Shown: positions 42,855-51,363 of the stretch, in pieces
Layout of the letters: every line of letters begins with the position of its first letter
How positions within the stretch are numbered: the first letter of the stretch is position 1
NCBI GenBank assembly: GCA_024304985.1
Contig: JAMWZC010000004.1
Coordinates: forward strand, 62,001-126,000
DNA from: Paracoccaceae bacterium
Lineage (GTDB): Bacteria > Pseudomonadota > Alphaproteobacteria > Rhodobacterales > Rhodobacteraceae
DNA length: 64,000 bases
Direction: 5' to 3'
The notes under the pieces: model-generated
Database searches by the model: none
Told to the model about the DNA's origin: nothing
What the model saw: only the letters and a program-made list of their open reading frames with translations
Position numbers and translations under genes: made by a program

Positions 42855-42883
42855 CAAAAAGAAAGGCCCGCATTAAGCGAGCC
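42855..42883 (-). terminator. Rho-independent terminator of the tnsABC operon
   Basis: On the minus strand GGCTCGC, TTAAT, GCGGGCC is followed by TTTCTTTTT (plus-strand 42856-42882). A 7-bp GC-rich stem with a U-rich tail lies just after the tnsC stop at 42909. Confidence 0.8.
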
Positions 42884-42908
42884 CAAGTTTCCCTTGTTTA
42901 CTGTAAAG

Positions 42909-43898
42909 TCACTTCCCCCTGGACCGCTTTTTCCGCCGACTCTTTTCATACATATCAAACATCCTATCGGGGTCGAAGTGTTCCCGATAATCCGGCATGG
43001 TGAAGGGCGAATAACCAACTGGCGCACCAGAGATTTCGGAAAACGCCTTGGAGAAGTGATCGATCTTGCAAACCTTGTCGCCGCTCAAAACGGCCATACT
43101 GAATGCCTCAATCAACAACTCGATAGCCAATCCCCAACGGTGACAGGCCGCGAAGGCCAGCCTTGCCAGAAAATCCTCCATCTCAAAATCGTCGAATTCC
43201 AAAATCGCCTTGTCGGCATAGCTGAACACAAGGTGGATCAACTCCTCCTTGTCCTTTTCCCGCGACAGATCGATGCCCTCGAAACTCACGGTCCGAAGCA
43301 ATAGGTCAAGCTGTTCCTCTTTCTTGATGTGCGCTGCAAGACTTGGGATACCCGAGAACAGCAACATCAAAGGCCACTGATGGTCTTTAAGCAACGACTT
43401 GAAACTATCGAGGATTTTCTGGTTTGTCGTAGTGTCTGCAGCTGTGAACACGTGCTGGCATTCGTCGAAATGGATGCCGACCACGCCCTGAAGTTTCGCG
43501 TATTTCCTGACCTTCGACCAGATCTCAGTTTGGGAATGATGCCCCCTCAATGGATAGCCCAAAACCTCGAGGATAACGAGGCCCAAGTCCTTCCAAGTAA
43601 CCCGTCCAGACAAGAGGCAAGAAACAATTCTTGCGGGACGTCCGTCAGGCATGATGGTCGTCCCGTCGTTGAAAGCCTTCAGCAGACTGTCGATCTCGGT
43701 TGATTTGCCTTGTCTAGAGTCGCCGACGACGACAATGCCCCGCGCCTCGAACTGATCACCGACTGCGGCTTTGGTGTAATAGTCGGTGACACAAAACCTC
43801 AATTCATAAGCCAGTTCTTCAGCACGATGAAAGGGATAGCGGGCCCTCATCAACGGAGTCCGGACCTTTACAGCGGTTTGATCAACGAAAGACATCAT
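42909..43898 (-). CDS. tnsC: TnsC/TniB-like AAA+ ATPase
   Basis: 329 aa. Walker A GDSRQGKST, Walker B GIHFDECQHVF, sensor region LLFSGIPSLAAHI. This is the regulator ATPase of Tn7/Tn5053-like transposons, which forms filaments on DNA and links target selection to TnsB. Overlaps tnsB as ATGA on the minus strand (43895-43898). A very basic tail (SRRKKRSRGK) ends the protein. A strong terminator follows. Confidence 0.88.
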   Translation of the reverse strand: MMSFVDQTAVKVRTPLMRARYPFHRAEELAYELRFCVTDYYTKAAVGDQFEARGIVVVGDSRQGKSTEIDSLLKAFNDGTTIMPDGRPARIVSCLLSGRVTWKDLGLVILEVLGYPLRGHHSQTEIWSKVRKYAKLQGVVGIHFDECQHVFTAADTTTNQKILDSFKSLLKDHQWPLMLLFSGIPSLAAHIKKEEQLDLLLRTVSFEGIDLSREKDKEELIHLVFSYADKAILEFDDFEMEDFLARLAFAACHRWGLAIELLIEAFSMAVLSGDKVCKIDHFSKAFSEISGAPVGYSPFTMPDYREHFDPDRMFDMYEKSRRKKRSRGK

Positions 43899-46228
43899 TT
43901 CAATTCCTTAAGATTTGCAGGTCGCGCGAACTTCATTGACTGCCCCTTGGAGGCGCGCATATTTCGGCGCTTGGTAGCAGAGTTGTTTTCCACCCGGATA
44001 TCTTCGCGATCTTGAAGAATGCCTGTGTCGACACCGAAGTTGTTTGCTTCTGTCTCGACGGTCACTTCAGCAACAACACCGTCAACCAAAGTTGGTTTTT
44101 CTCCGAGCGCGAAAACTCCCTCGGTCAAATCAAGTTTGGTAACCGCCGCAGGAGCAATAGTTTGACCAAGCGATGTTGTCCGCACAATACGCGAGCCCTT
44201 CAAAACGGCGGCCGCCAAGCTCTTGCACTCTTCGATAGTGCTATAGCTACGCGGCAAATCATGCTCGACGCCAATTGAGGAGATATCGGCGTATCGCCTC
44301 GCACGGGCTTGAAGAAGACGGTCCTCGTAGATCTCGGCATTACCATCGTTGTCACGACGATACTCCGCTACGATCTGCAACGCTTCGCCCAAAGTCATGT
44401 CGGCAAATGCGGTTGCCTGAATGACCACCTCTATTGGATCGCGGAACCCGGGCATTATGACTGTTGCAATGTTCAAATTGTCCGGATCGACAAAAACTTT
44501 AACCTTCCCTTTGAAAAACTGCTCTTCTCTTACAACCTGCAACTCATCAGAGTTGAACCAAATGCCCTCAAAAATGCGAACGCCCTCATCGGATGGGGTG
44601 GCCTCAACCTCCCAGCCGAGATGAATGCGGCGAGTATGCGGATCGGGCACTGGCACCTGCCCACGCGTTTCGTTGATTTCCCGATACACATCCCAAGGAC
44701 GACGACCAAACATCCCGACACCATAGTGTCGTTGGAAAGGATACTCATCTACGAGGTAGCGGGTCAGCATTCCGTAAAGCGTTTCGACGTCGACTACGCC
44801 GTTCGTAATCGCATCGTATCCAGGAATTTCGCCAGGTCGTCGACCTGTATATCCAGGCATCACTTTGAAGAAACAGGACTCGATCGTGCCAAAGAATCTT
44901 TCATCATGCGCTCGATCCGTCGGCGAGTATGTCCGAGTAACCCCGTTGAAAGTTCCGATTCCCATAAGTGACGAAATGACAGCGCTATTGCGAAGCCCTA
45001 CTCCATTATCATTTCGAAGCAGTAGCAGACCGCATCCATACGCCGGTTCATTGACGCAGCCGTAGCGAATCCTCTCGCGGATTTTGTCACGGGTTCCCAT
45101 CCGGAGCAAAGCGAGAGTTGCATCGGAGTTTGGATTTTCAGTTATAATCCATGCAAGAGGCATTCGACTTGCGACATCAAACAAGATGACGAAATGAAGT
45201 CTTTTGCGAATATACTTATCTGCAGCCTCATAAGCCTGCTTTACCTCATCAGAAAGAGTGTGCCAAAAGCCCTCCTCTTTCGCGGAAATCACCAGTGATA
45301 TCTTCTGTTCGTCCATTCCGCATAATTCACCTATTACGAGCGCACGGACGTCAGTGCTACCACGACCCTTTTTCCTTCGGGTCTCCCGGACGCCTTCAAC
45401 GGCAATTGCATATTCCGTTGATGTCAAAAGGGAGTCTCGATGTTTCCGAAGGGTTCGCTCTGAAGGAACCGTCAGCTTAGGCAACTCGTTAATCGCACGC
45501 CTTTTATTTTCTGTTTCGAACAAGGTTTCGACAAACTCATGAACGTTGGCTACAGATAACCCTTTTCTATCAAGGCCAAAATTGTTCCAAGCTTCTGTCA
45601 TCAACTGACGAGCCTTAAGCGGAAGACGAGATGACCGATTGCCACGCAGATGCTGCAAAGGAACAAGTGCTTCTGCACAGCGCTCAGCTGGGCTGAGTTC
45701 TATGTAGGTCTGATAGTAATCGTAGATCGTTCGCCCTTTATAGAGTATCCAACCCTTGACACCCTCACCGCCTCTAGGCGGTTTTATATATACATTTTCC
45801 TTCAACAGAAGTTTTGTCTGAGCCGCAACAAATTCTCGAGCGGCAGTCGTGTCCAGCCCCCGGACAGTTGGACAATAGTAGGGATCCTCTTCTTTCCGCA
45901 GGGAAACAAAAATATCAACGGCCTGACACATTGCGAGATGAAACCGTCCGAGCATCTGTTGTTTTTCGTTCTTCAATGCTTTGACAGACGAGAAACCTCC
46001 AATCCGATGACGCAACTGATCTCCATTTGCCGCCATCGCCATGTTGATCTTTGCCCCTGGAAGCTTGAGGTGTTCAATCAGGCGATCAAATGGCACGACT
46101 GTAGTTCGTCCATCGTTCATGTCGACCATCGAATACCCGTGTTCCTCAATTCCGGTGACTGACATTGATCTACTCAGCAATGTGATCTCTGTGCCGGCAA
46201 GAAAATTGTAGCGAGGGGTCAAGGTCAT
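43895..46228 (-). CDS. tnsB: TnsB/Mu-type DDE transposase
   Basis: 777 aa, typical TnsB length. Helix-turn-helix region in the first 300 residues, rve catalytic core with Asp in VILFDVASRMPLAW, Asp in LLLRNDNGV and Glu in AHDERFFGTIE, then the Mu transposase beta-barrel (Mu-transpos_C) with GWEVEATPSDEGVRIFEG. It binds the transposon ends and joins 3' ends to target DNA. Its start overlaps the tnsA stop (ATGA, 46225-46228). Confidence 0.9.
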   Translation of the reverse strand: MTLTPRYNFLAGTEITLLSRSMSVTGIEEHGYSMVDMNDGRTTVVPFDRLIEHLKLPGAKINMAMAANGDQLRHRIGGFSSVKALKNEKQQMLGRFHLAMCQAVDIFVSLRKEEDPYYCPTVRGLDTTAAREFVAAQTKLLLKENVYIKPPRGGEGVKGWILYKGRTIYDYYQTYIELSPAERCAEALVPLQHLRGNRSSRLPLKARQLMTEAWNNFGLDRKGLSVANVHEFVETLFETENKRRAINELPKLTVPSERTLRKHRDSLLTSTEYAIAVEGVRETRRKKGRGSTDVRALVIGELCGMDEQKISLVISAKEEGFWHTLSDEVKQAYEAADKYIRKRLHFVILFDVASRMPLAWIITENPNSDATLALLRMGTRDKIRERIRYGCVNEPAYGCGLLLLRNDNGVGLRNSAVISSLMGIGTFNGVTRTYSPTDRAHDERFFGTIESCFFKVMPGYTGRRPGEIPGYDAITNGVVDVETLYGMLTRYLVDEYPFQRHYGVGMFGRRPWDVYREINETRGQVPVPDPHTRRIHLGWEVEATPSDEGVRIFEGIWFNSDELQVVREEQFFKGKVKVFVDPDNLNIATVIMPGFRDPIEVVIQATAFADMTLGEALQIVAEYRRDNDGNAEIYEDRLLQARARRYADISSIGVEHDLPRSYSTIEECKSLAAAVLKGSRIVRTTSLGQTIAPAAVTKLDLTEGVFALGEKPTLVDGVVAEVTVETEANNFGVDTGILQDREDIRVENNSATKRRNMRASKGQSMKFARPANLKELK

Positions 46229-47028
46229 GCTGCCACTCCTATACGGGAGCTTTCACACAAGACGTGATCAAGATTTGCTTTGAATAAGCCTTGGGCAATC
46301 AGACGGTAACAAGCACCAAAGGCCCTACGCTGTGAAACCTCAACATGAGGGAACAGGTCTTTCATGTAGTAGAGCGTGCGTAACTTCCGCGCGCTTTGCC
46401 AAACTATGTCATCAGCCTCCCAATCAGGATCTGCCATGAAAAAATGCATTCGGAACAGGTTCTCACGCCGCTGCCGTGTATAGTCATTTGCATTGACCAC
46501 AATCATGTCATCTGCGGCCGATCTCGGTGTGACAGCAACGATTGCCTGAATTTCACGTTGGGTGCTAGGCTTTTTAAGGCTTGCCTCATTTCTTACGAAT
46601 ACAAGACGTCGGTAACCACACTTCAAAGTTATCAGTAGATCATGGGTATAAGTCCGACTTGCCCCCCTCTCATCTTTGAACTCAACGCTTAGCGGCTGAA
46701 AACGCAGATCGTAAATATCCCGAGACATAAGGGCCTCCAAAGCCACTGCGGCTTCCGCTGCACTTTCCGCGATACCCACCTTAGGCACCCAGTCATTCGC
46801 AGGCGTCCGGTAAGGCATGAAAATCTTTTGGCTTGTGTTACTCCGCGAACTTGGGTTCCGAACGCCATCAAAGGGCAGAACTCCTTGTATCGTGGGCAAA
46901 CTGATCGGACTCATCCGAGGCAACTTTTGAGGGGCATAAAGCCAAGTGTCGTTATCTTTAACGAAGTCGATGGGATCAACGTAGTTTCGAGTTCTTTTTG
47001 TCATTGTCTTGGCCTGTTTCCATATCAC
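46225..47028 (-). CDS. tnsA: TnsA-like endonuclease
   Basis: 267 aa. The N-terminal endonuclease-like fold is seen from ESAAEAAVALEAL through RFQPLSVEF to THDLLITLKCG. TnsA nicks the 5' transposon ends so that Tn7-like elements move by cut and paste. In the strand where the catalytic (Q)xK is expected, this protein reads RRLVFVRNEA, so the lysine appears replaced by arginine; activity is therefore uncertain. The start is GTG at 47028 with GGAG placed inside a perfect hairpin; ATG at 47004 is an alternative with a poorer ribosome-binding site. Confidence 0.78.
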   Translation of the reverse strand: MIWKQAKTMTKRTRNYVDPIDFVKDNDTWLYAPQKLPRMSPISLPTIQGVLPFDGVRNPSSRSNTSQKIFMPYRTPANDWVPKVGIAESAAEAAVALEALMSRDIYDLRFQPLSVEFKDERGASRTYTHDLLITLKCGYRRLVFVRNEASLKKPSTQREIQAIVAVTPRSAADDMIVVNANDYTRQRRENLFRMHFFMADPDWEADDIVWQSARKLRTLYYMKDLFPHVEVSQRRAFGACYRLIAQGLFKANLDHVLCESSRIGVAA

Positions 47029-47032
47029 TTCG

Positions 47033-47055
47033 CGCTCTCCAAAAGTTGGAGAGCG
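47033..47055 (-). promoter_or_regulatory. Hairpin covering the tnsA ribosome-binding site
   Basis: On the minus strand CGCTCTCCAA, CTT, TTGGAGAGCG is a perfect 10-bp stem with a 3-base loop. Its 3' arm contains GGAG, the only good Shine-Dalgarno for the GTG at 47028. It could act as an RNA switch limiting TnsA synthesis, or as a DNA operator dyad. Confidence 0.6.
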
Positions 47056-47254
47056 AATTATTCAGCAGCTCAATCTGGTCGCTGTAGCTTCACGCAAGTC
47101 GTGACAGCGACAGATCAAGACATAACTTCACAGTCTTCCAAGCGTGAGTTCTTGAAAGCGATGCGAGTTCGAAGTTGAGAGATAGAAACCCTTGGAATCA
47201 GATGCAGCATCTGCTAACTGATGTGTAGAGAACGGTGGGTTTCGATCTACCTTG

Positions 47255-47297
47255 AAGCACCTGACCTGCGCCAACAGGTTAGGTGCTTTATTTTTTT
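47255..47297 (+). terminator. Strong Rho-independent terminator, plus strand
   Basis: AAGCACCTGACCTG (47255-47268), loop CGCCAA, CAGGTTAGGTGCTT (47275-47288), then a run of T to 47297. The stem has 14 paired positions with one wobble. No recognised plus-strand gene precedes it, so it marks an unannotated transcript, perhaps a small RNA, or the end of a gene displaced by transposition. Confidence 0.8.
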
Positions 47298-47422
47298 GTA
47301 TGCATAGGCTTTCCCTCCACAGAATGTGCGTTGATTGCACTCTTGGATACCCAAGCCGAATCAAAAAGAAAAGAGTTTTATTCTTGCTTCTATTTGCGAA
47401 AAAAATACGAGCGTGCTAGATA

Positions 47423-47689
47423 GTGAAAATATCTATACGCAGCCTTACGGACTTCAATTTTCGTATGGATATCAACACTTTTTATCGGATACGAGAAGAG
47501 AAACCGGTTGCGAAAAAAATACATTGGAGAGAAATTCGAGAGATTATCCACCACAAATTTGCAAAAAACTCACTTCAAAGAGCAAATTTTCACAAGGCGA
47601 ACCTACCAAGTAGCCGCTCCAACATGCCACCAGCAAGCTGGCTGCTTGCGAATAAGTTAAGTCGCATCTTCGAGAGCAAGGATTTTTAA
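47423..47689 (+). CDS. Possible small protein, 88 aa
   Basis: A GTG-started frame giving a Lys/Arg/Ile-rich peptide with no recognised domain (for example KKIHWREIREIIHHKFAKNS). There is no clear ribosome-binding site; an internal ATG at 47465 is an alternative start. AT-rich DNA gives open frames by chance, so this is a weak call. It lies beyond the terminator at 47255-47297. Confidence 0.25.
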   Translation: MKISIRSLTDFNFRMDINTFYRIREEKPVAKKIHWREIREIIHHKFAKNSLQRANFHKANLPSSRSNMPPASWLLANKLSRIFESKDF

Positions 47690-47764
47690 AAGCCATCTCC
47701 TTTCAATAATTGAATCATCAATAGTTTTTATCTATCATAAACTTAGTAAGTTTATATTCTGTGA

Positions 47765-48063
47765 GCTCAATCGATGTCGTATGCACCCCGGCCAATCCCC
47801 TCCCGGTGGACAGGGCATTGCACAGACCCACGTGGCTCAACGAACTTCGCGACCAGCACATGGACGACGGAGCATTCGATCAACAGCCTGCCCTCGATCA
47901 ATCGCGGCGCGGCAAGGCCTTGAGTGACCTCGCCCGAACAGGTGCGGCAAGCATCCTTCCGTCGCATGTTGGCGCCCTGAGCTGCGCTGGCACGATGTCC
48001 AGCCGCTCGGCTCGGTTCATAACGATCCGGAGCATCCAGCAACACGATTAAAGGACGGGGCAT
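47765..48063 (-). pseudogene. IS66 TnpC transposase fragment
   Basis: The minus-strand frame contains RRKDACRTCSGEVTQGLAAP, then RLIEGRLLIECSVVHVLVAKF, the zinc-binding and following region of IS66 TnpC (usual form: KYACRxC, then APARLI.GG and T.AHVLVSKY.DH). The expected continuation toward the DDE core is scrambled and the frame ends at 47767. It is a decayed remnant, not functional. Confidence 0.65.
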
Positions 48064-48103
48064 ACAAGGCTTTCGGATTAGATGACACGCTCCATCCGCG
48101 GCA

Positions 48104-48283
48104 GGCCCTCAGGGAAGTGCCATCCTTCGCCTGGCGTCGCATCGCAAAGAGATGATTAAGCCGGATGGCACTTCGCTCGACCACCGCACTCAGTGTGGCA
48201 CTGGGCTCCGGCGTATCTGCCAATGCCCGCGCCTTGGTGACATCAGTCCATCGCCGATGACCGGACACATAGATCTCGACACT
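48104..48283 (-). pseudogene. IS66 TnpA fragment
   Basis: The minus-strand reading GHRRWTDVTKARALADTPEP, then SAIRLNHLFAMRRQAKDG, matches the helix-turn-helix TnpA of IS66 elements (usual RRWS...K..IVAET..PGATV.AVA......N.L..WRR.A..G). It lies upstream of the TnpC fragment in the same direction; TnpB and most of TnpC are missing. Together they are the remains of one IS66 copy. Confidence 0.65.
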
Positions 48284-48329
48284 CAAAGACCTTAGAAACG
48301 AGTTTGTCGCGCACATTGCGAAGCGCACT

Positions 48330-48907
48330 CCCCGTCATAGGACGAGCGATTCCCGACAGCCCAAGCCATTAGCCGCAACGTGGGTTGGGGCCTCCGCTTT
48401 CGATCCTTCGATACGCAGGCTTTAAAAGTCGCTTTCTGGGCGCGGCATCTGGGGGTGAACTGGTCGTGCCGTCGGTTAAGGGTGTCCGGTTTGACTAACA
48501 TGCCTACACCCAAACCCTGCGTTTCAATGACACTCTATGCGACACCCTACATGTGAATATCTTCCAAAATGGCTGTGTAAACTTGCTTTAGTTCTATCAG
48601 CTCCTTGATCTCGCAGGACTCATCTGGCGCACCAAGATTGCTAGGCGTCAAACCGATGGCCACGCACGGATAACCTGCCGAAGTCTACCACAAAGAGGGG
48701 TTTCCACACAGCCTCGGCCGCTTCCCGCAACTTACGAGGGTAAACCCTTGCTCGGCGCGGATAGATTGCAGAAATCTCCCGCTGCGCTGGAACATCCGCG
48801 CACGACATCTGTTTGCAGAACACTGTGCCTTTCGGGCAAGCCGATCAGTCCGATCACAGGCTCAGCGTCATCGTCAAATCCTTCAGGTAAAGGCCGAGAA
48901 TGCCTCC
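48330..48907. other. Gap between IS66 remnants and cinA
   Basis: About 580 bases with no recognised gene. It holds an EcfG-type promoter candidate at 48789-48813 and may contain more decayed IS sequence. It marks the junction between mobile DNA and the stress/repair island. Confidence 0.35.
48789..48813 (+). promoter_or_regulatory. Candidate EcfG promoter for cinA
   Basis: GGAAC (48789-48793), 16 bases, TGTT (48810-48813). The -10 differs from CGTT by one base, so this is among the weaker sites of the set. Confidence 0.4.
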
Positions 48908-49453
48908 ATGTCGACCCGCGAACTAGTATCAGACAGCGTCACGCTACCAGCCTTTCCGCATAGAACCCGCGAACACGCCCAACGGCTATGCGACACTCTC
49001 AAGGCGCATGGGCTTTCGATTGTGACGGCCGAGTCATGCACCAGCGGCCTGCTGGCGGCCAGCATGGCATCCGCCTGTAGCGGTCGGCTTCTGGTGGGCA
49101 GTTTCGTGACCTATAGGCCATCTCTAAAAATTGCGGCCCTGCATGTTTCTTATGACCTCATCGCGGACAGGACTGTCTATGATCCCGAAGTCGCCCGCCA
49201 GATGGCGATTGGCGCATTACGCGCCGCACCAGAGGCAGACCTGGCGCTGGCCACAACCGGCGTGGCGGGGCCGGGACCGGATCAGGGCAAACCGGCAGGT
49301 CTTGTCTTCATCGCAGCGGCTCTGCGCGATCAGGAACCGAATGTCCGGGCCTGTCAGTTCGCCGGCGCACCGCAAGAGGTCATCGCCGCCGCGATCAACA
49401 TGGCTCTGCAAATGGGCGTCAACACGATCAGGTCAATGCATGGCAACGCTTGA
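48908..49453 (+). CDS. CinA C-terminal domain protein (NMN amidase-like)
   Basis: 181 aa, only the CinA-C domain. [12 protein letters not shown] contains the catalytic Ser/Thr region, and [20 protein letters not shown] is the conserved glycine-rich motif. The family deamidates nicotinamide mononucleotide in pyridine nucleotide recycling, which would help recover NAD after DNA damage. The glycine usually following SCT (SCTGG) is Ser here. Overlaps the next gene by 14 bases. Confidence 0.85.
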   Translation: MSTRELVSDSVTLPAFPHRTREHAQRLCDTLKAHGLSIVTAESCTSGLLAASMASACSGRLLVGSFVTYRPSLKIAALHVSYDLIADRTVYDPEVARQMAIGALRAAPEADLALATTGVAGPGPDQGKPAGLVFIAAALRDQEPNVRACQFAGAPQEVIAAAINMALQMGVNTIRSMHGNA

Positions 49454-50354
49454 TCCCTGGGACTGCGTGATCATCGGCGGCGGTCCCGCCGGCCTGACCG
49501 CTGCCATCTATCTGGCGCGTTTCCGCCGGCGGGTGCTGGTGATCGACGCCGCCGACAGCCGCGCCGCGCTGATCCCGCGCTCGCACAACCATCCCGGCTA
49601 TCCCGCCGGGATCAAGGGGGCTGCACTTCTGGCGCAGATGAAACAGCAGGCGCAGGCCTTCGCCGTCCCGATCCTTACGGCCACCGCAACCGAGGTGAGA
49701 ACCGCGCCGCAGGGCTTCTCGGTGACGGCAGGTCAGGTGACGCAGGCTCGCCACCTTATCCTTGCAACCGGCGTGCGCGACCATGTGCCACCCGTCGATG
49801 ATCCGGTGCATCATGTGCGCGAAGGCTTGATCCGCCAATGTCCGGTTTGCGACGCCTACGAGTTGATCAATCAGCCCGTGGCCATTTTGGGCATGGACGA
49901 TCATACCGCAGCCGAAGCCCTGTTTCTGCGGCATTACACAGCGGATCTGACACTGCTCACCCTCGGCAGGCCGTTGGACATGTCACCCGCTCTGATGCGC
50001 AAACTGCAGAAGGCAGGCATCGCGATCATCCAGACCCCTGCACAACACGTCAGCTTCGAGAAGAACCGTGTCGACGTGACGCTGAAGGACGGTGTCAAAC
50101 GGCAGTATGCGGCCCTCTATTCCGGCATGGGGATGACGCCCCGGAACGAACTGGCACATTCGCTCTGCCTCGGTCTGGACGCGGGGGGAAGGATCGTCAC
50201 CGACGATCATCAGCGCACGCGCCGAAGCGGCGTCTATGCAGCTGGCGACATCGTCACCGGGTTGAACCAGATCGGTGTCGCGATGGCTCATGGCGAGATT
50301 GCAGCAACCCACATCCACAACATGATGCGACAGCACAGCGACGACGGATACTGA
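49440..50354 (+). CDS. Thioredoxin-reductase-like flavoprotein
   Basis: 304 aa from the ATG at 49440, inside the end of cinA. FAD-binding [16 protein letters not shown], redox pair CPVC in [10 protein letters not shown], and the C-terminal FAD motif GVYAAGDIV. Where NADPH-binding GxGxxA is expected it has [14 protein letters not shown], so pyridine nucleotide binding looks degenerate. A thioredoxin reductase or ferredoxin/flavodoxin-type disulfide reductase is possible. Probably co-expressed with cinA under stress. Confidence 0.85.
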   Translation: MATLDPWDCVIIGGGPAGLTAAIYLARFRRRVLVIDAADSRAALIPRSHNHPGYPAGIKGAALLAQMKQQAQAFAVPILTATATEVRTAPQGFSVTAGQVTQARHLILATGVRDHVPPVDDPVHHVREGLIRQCPVCDAYELINQPVAILGMDDHTAAEALFLRHYTADLTLLTLGRPLDMSPALMRKLQKAGIAIIQTPAQHVSFEKNRVDVTLKDGVKRQYAALYSGMGMTPRNELAHSLCLGLDAGGRIVTDDHQRTRRSGVYAAGDIVTGLNQIGVAMAHGEIAATHIHNMMRQHSDDGY

Positions 50355-50427
50355 ACGCCCCCGCGGCAGGCTCGCAGACGAATCCGGTCGGCCTTCTCGA
50401 ATGAAGGATCAATCCTTCAACAGCCCC

Positions 50428-50453
50428 GGAACTTCTCCTGTGCCTTCTTGGTT
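50428..50453 (+). promoter_or_regulatory. Candidate EcfG promoter for ku-1
   Basis: GGAAC (50428-50432), 17 bases, GGTT (50450-50453), 78 bases before the ATG of the first ku gene. Confidence 0.55.
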
Positions 50454-50531
50454 GAACATCCGCACGATCAATCAAGAAGAGGCTTGCACCTCGCAGCATC
50501 CACGAATGATCTACCAAAATGGGAATGTGTG

Positions 50532-51359
50532 ATGGCTCCACGGAACTTCTGGAAAGGGCATCTGCGCCTGTCCCTTGTGACCTGTCAGGTGACACTCGTG
50601 CCCGCTGTGTCGGCAAGGAACAAACTGCGTTTCAACACGCTCAACGGCAAGACCGGCAACCGCGTCGAATCCCGCTACGTTGATGAGCACACAGGCAAGG
50701 TGGTGCCGCATAAAAACCAGCGGCGCGCCTATCCGATGATGCCTGACAACATGATCATCATGGAGGAGGCAGAGCTGGACGCCGTCGCCCTCGACAGCAG
50801 CCGGGTCATTGATATCGAGATGTTTGTCGCGCGCGATGACATTCCATGGATCTATCTGGACAGGCCCTACTATCTGCTGCCCTCGGACAAGATCACGGAA
50901 GACGCCTATGGCGTGATCCGCGACGCCATGGTCGCAACACAGACCGTGGGGATCGCGCGGATCGTTCTGTTCCGGCGCGAACATGCGGTGATGCTTTGCC
51001 CGCAGGACAACGGGATCGTGGTCTGGACACTTCGTTATGGCGATGAGGTCCGCGAAGCCGAAACCTATTTCTCGCAGATTGACCGCAGCACCCCCGGTGC
51101 TCAGCCGCTCAAACTGTTTCGCTCCCTCATTCGCGACATGAAAGACGAATGGAATGCGGACATGCTCAAAGACCCGGTGCAAAAACGCCTCAAGTCACTG
51201 ATCGCCAGCAAGAAAAGAAAATCAAGCGGCGCGCCCAGATCCAGCGCAAAAGCCGCGAGCCGCAAGGACGGGTCCTCGGACAACGTGGTGTCCATCACCG
51301 ACGCACTCCGGCAAAGCCTCAAGGCGGCGCGCGACGCCAAGTCAGACGGCAAATCTTGA
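50532..51359 (+). CDS. ku: Ku-type DNA end-binding protein 1
   Basis: 275 aa from the ATG at 50532. MAPRNFWKGHLRLSLVTCQV and FNTLNGKTGNRVE, then DRPYYLLPSD are Ku core-beta-barrel signatures; the C-terminus is Lys/Ser-rich (KKRKSSGAPRSSAKAASRK), suited to DNA contact. Bacterial Ku binds double-strand ends and recruits LigD for non-homologous end joining. Convergent with ligD, which ends 5 bases away, while a second Ku is encoded with ligD. The two may form a heterodimer, as in Sinorhizobium-type multi-Ku systems. Confidence 0.92.
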   Translation: MAPRNFWKGHLRLSLVTCQVTLVPAVSARNKLRFNTLNGKTGNRVESRYVDEHTGKVVPHKNQRRAYPMMPDNMIIMEEAELDAVALDSSRVIDIEMFVARDDIPWIYLDRPYYLLPSDKITEDAYGVIRDAMVATQTVGIARIVLFRREHAVMLCPQDNGIVVWTLRYGDEVREAETYFSQIDRSTPGAQPLKLFRSLIRDMKDEWNADMLKDPVQKRLKSLIASKKRKSSGAPRSSAKAASRKDGSSDNVVSITDALRQSLKAARDAKSDGKS

Positions 51360-51363
51360 ACGT

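Larger units (their letters stand above)
42855..47055 (-). mobile_element. Tn7-like transposition operon tnsABC
   Basis: tnsA, tnsB and tnsC form a compact leftward operon with ATGA overlaps at both junctions, an upstream hairpin and a downstream terminator. No TniQ/TnsD or TnsE gene and no Cas genes are present nearby. Terminal 20-bp TnsB-site arrays were not identified by eye, so the element's limits and cargo remain open; the coordinates cover only the operon. Confidence 0.75.

Noticed and set aside
47232-47262. tRNA-like T-arm GGTGGGTTTCGATCTACC
   Set aside because: The stem does not pair in tRNA geometry and no acceptor, D or anticodon arm is present nearby.
42449-47760. CRISPR-associated Tn7-like transposon
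   Set aside because: No Cas gene and no repeat-spacer array is visible near tnsABC; only the orphan terminator is unexplained.
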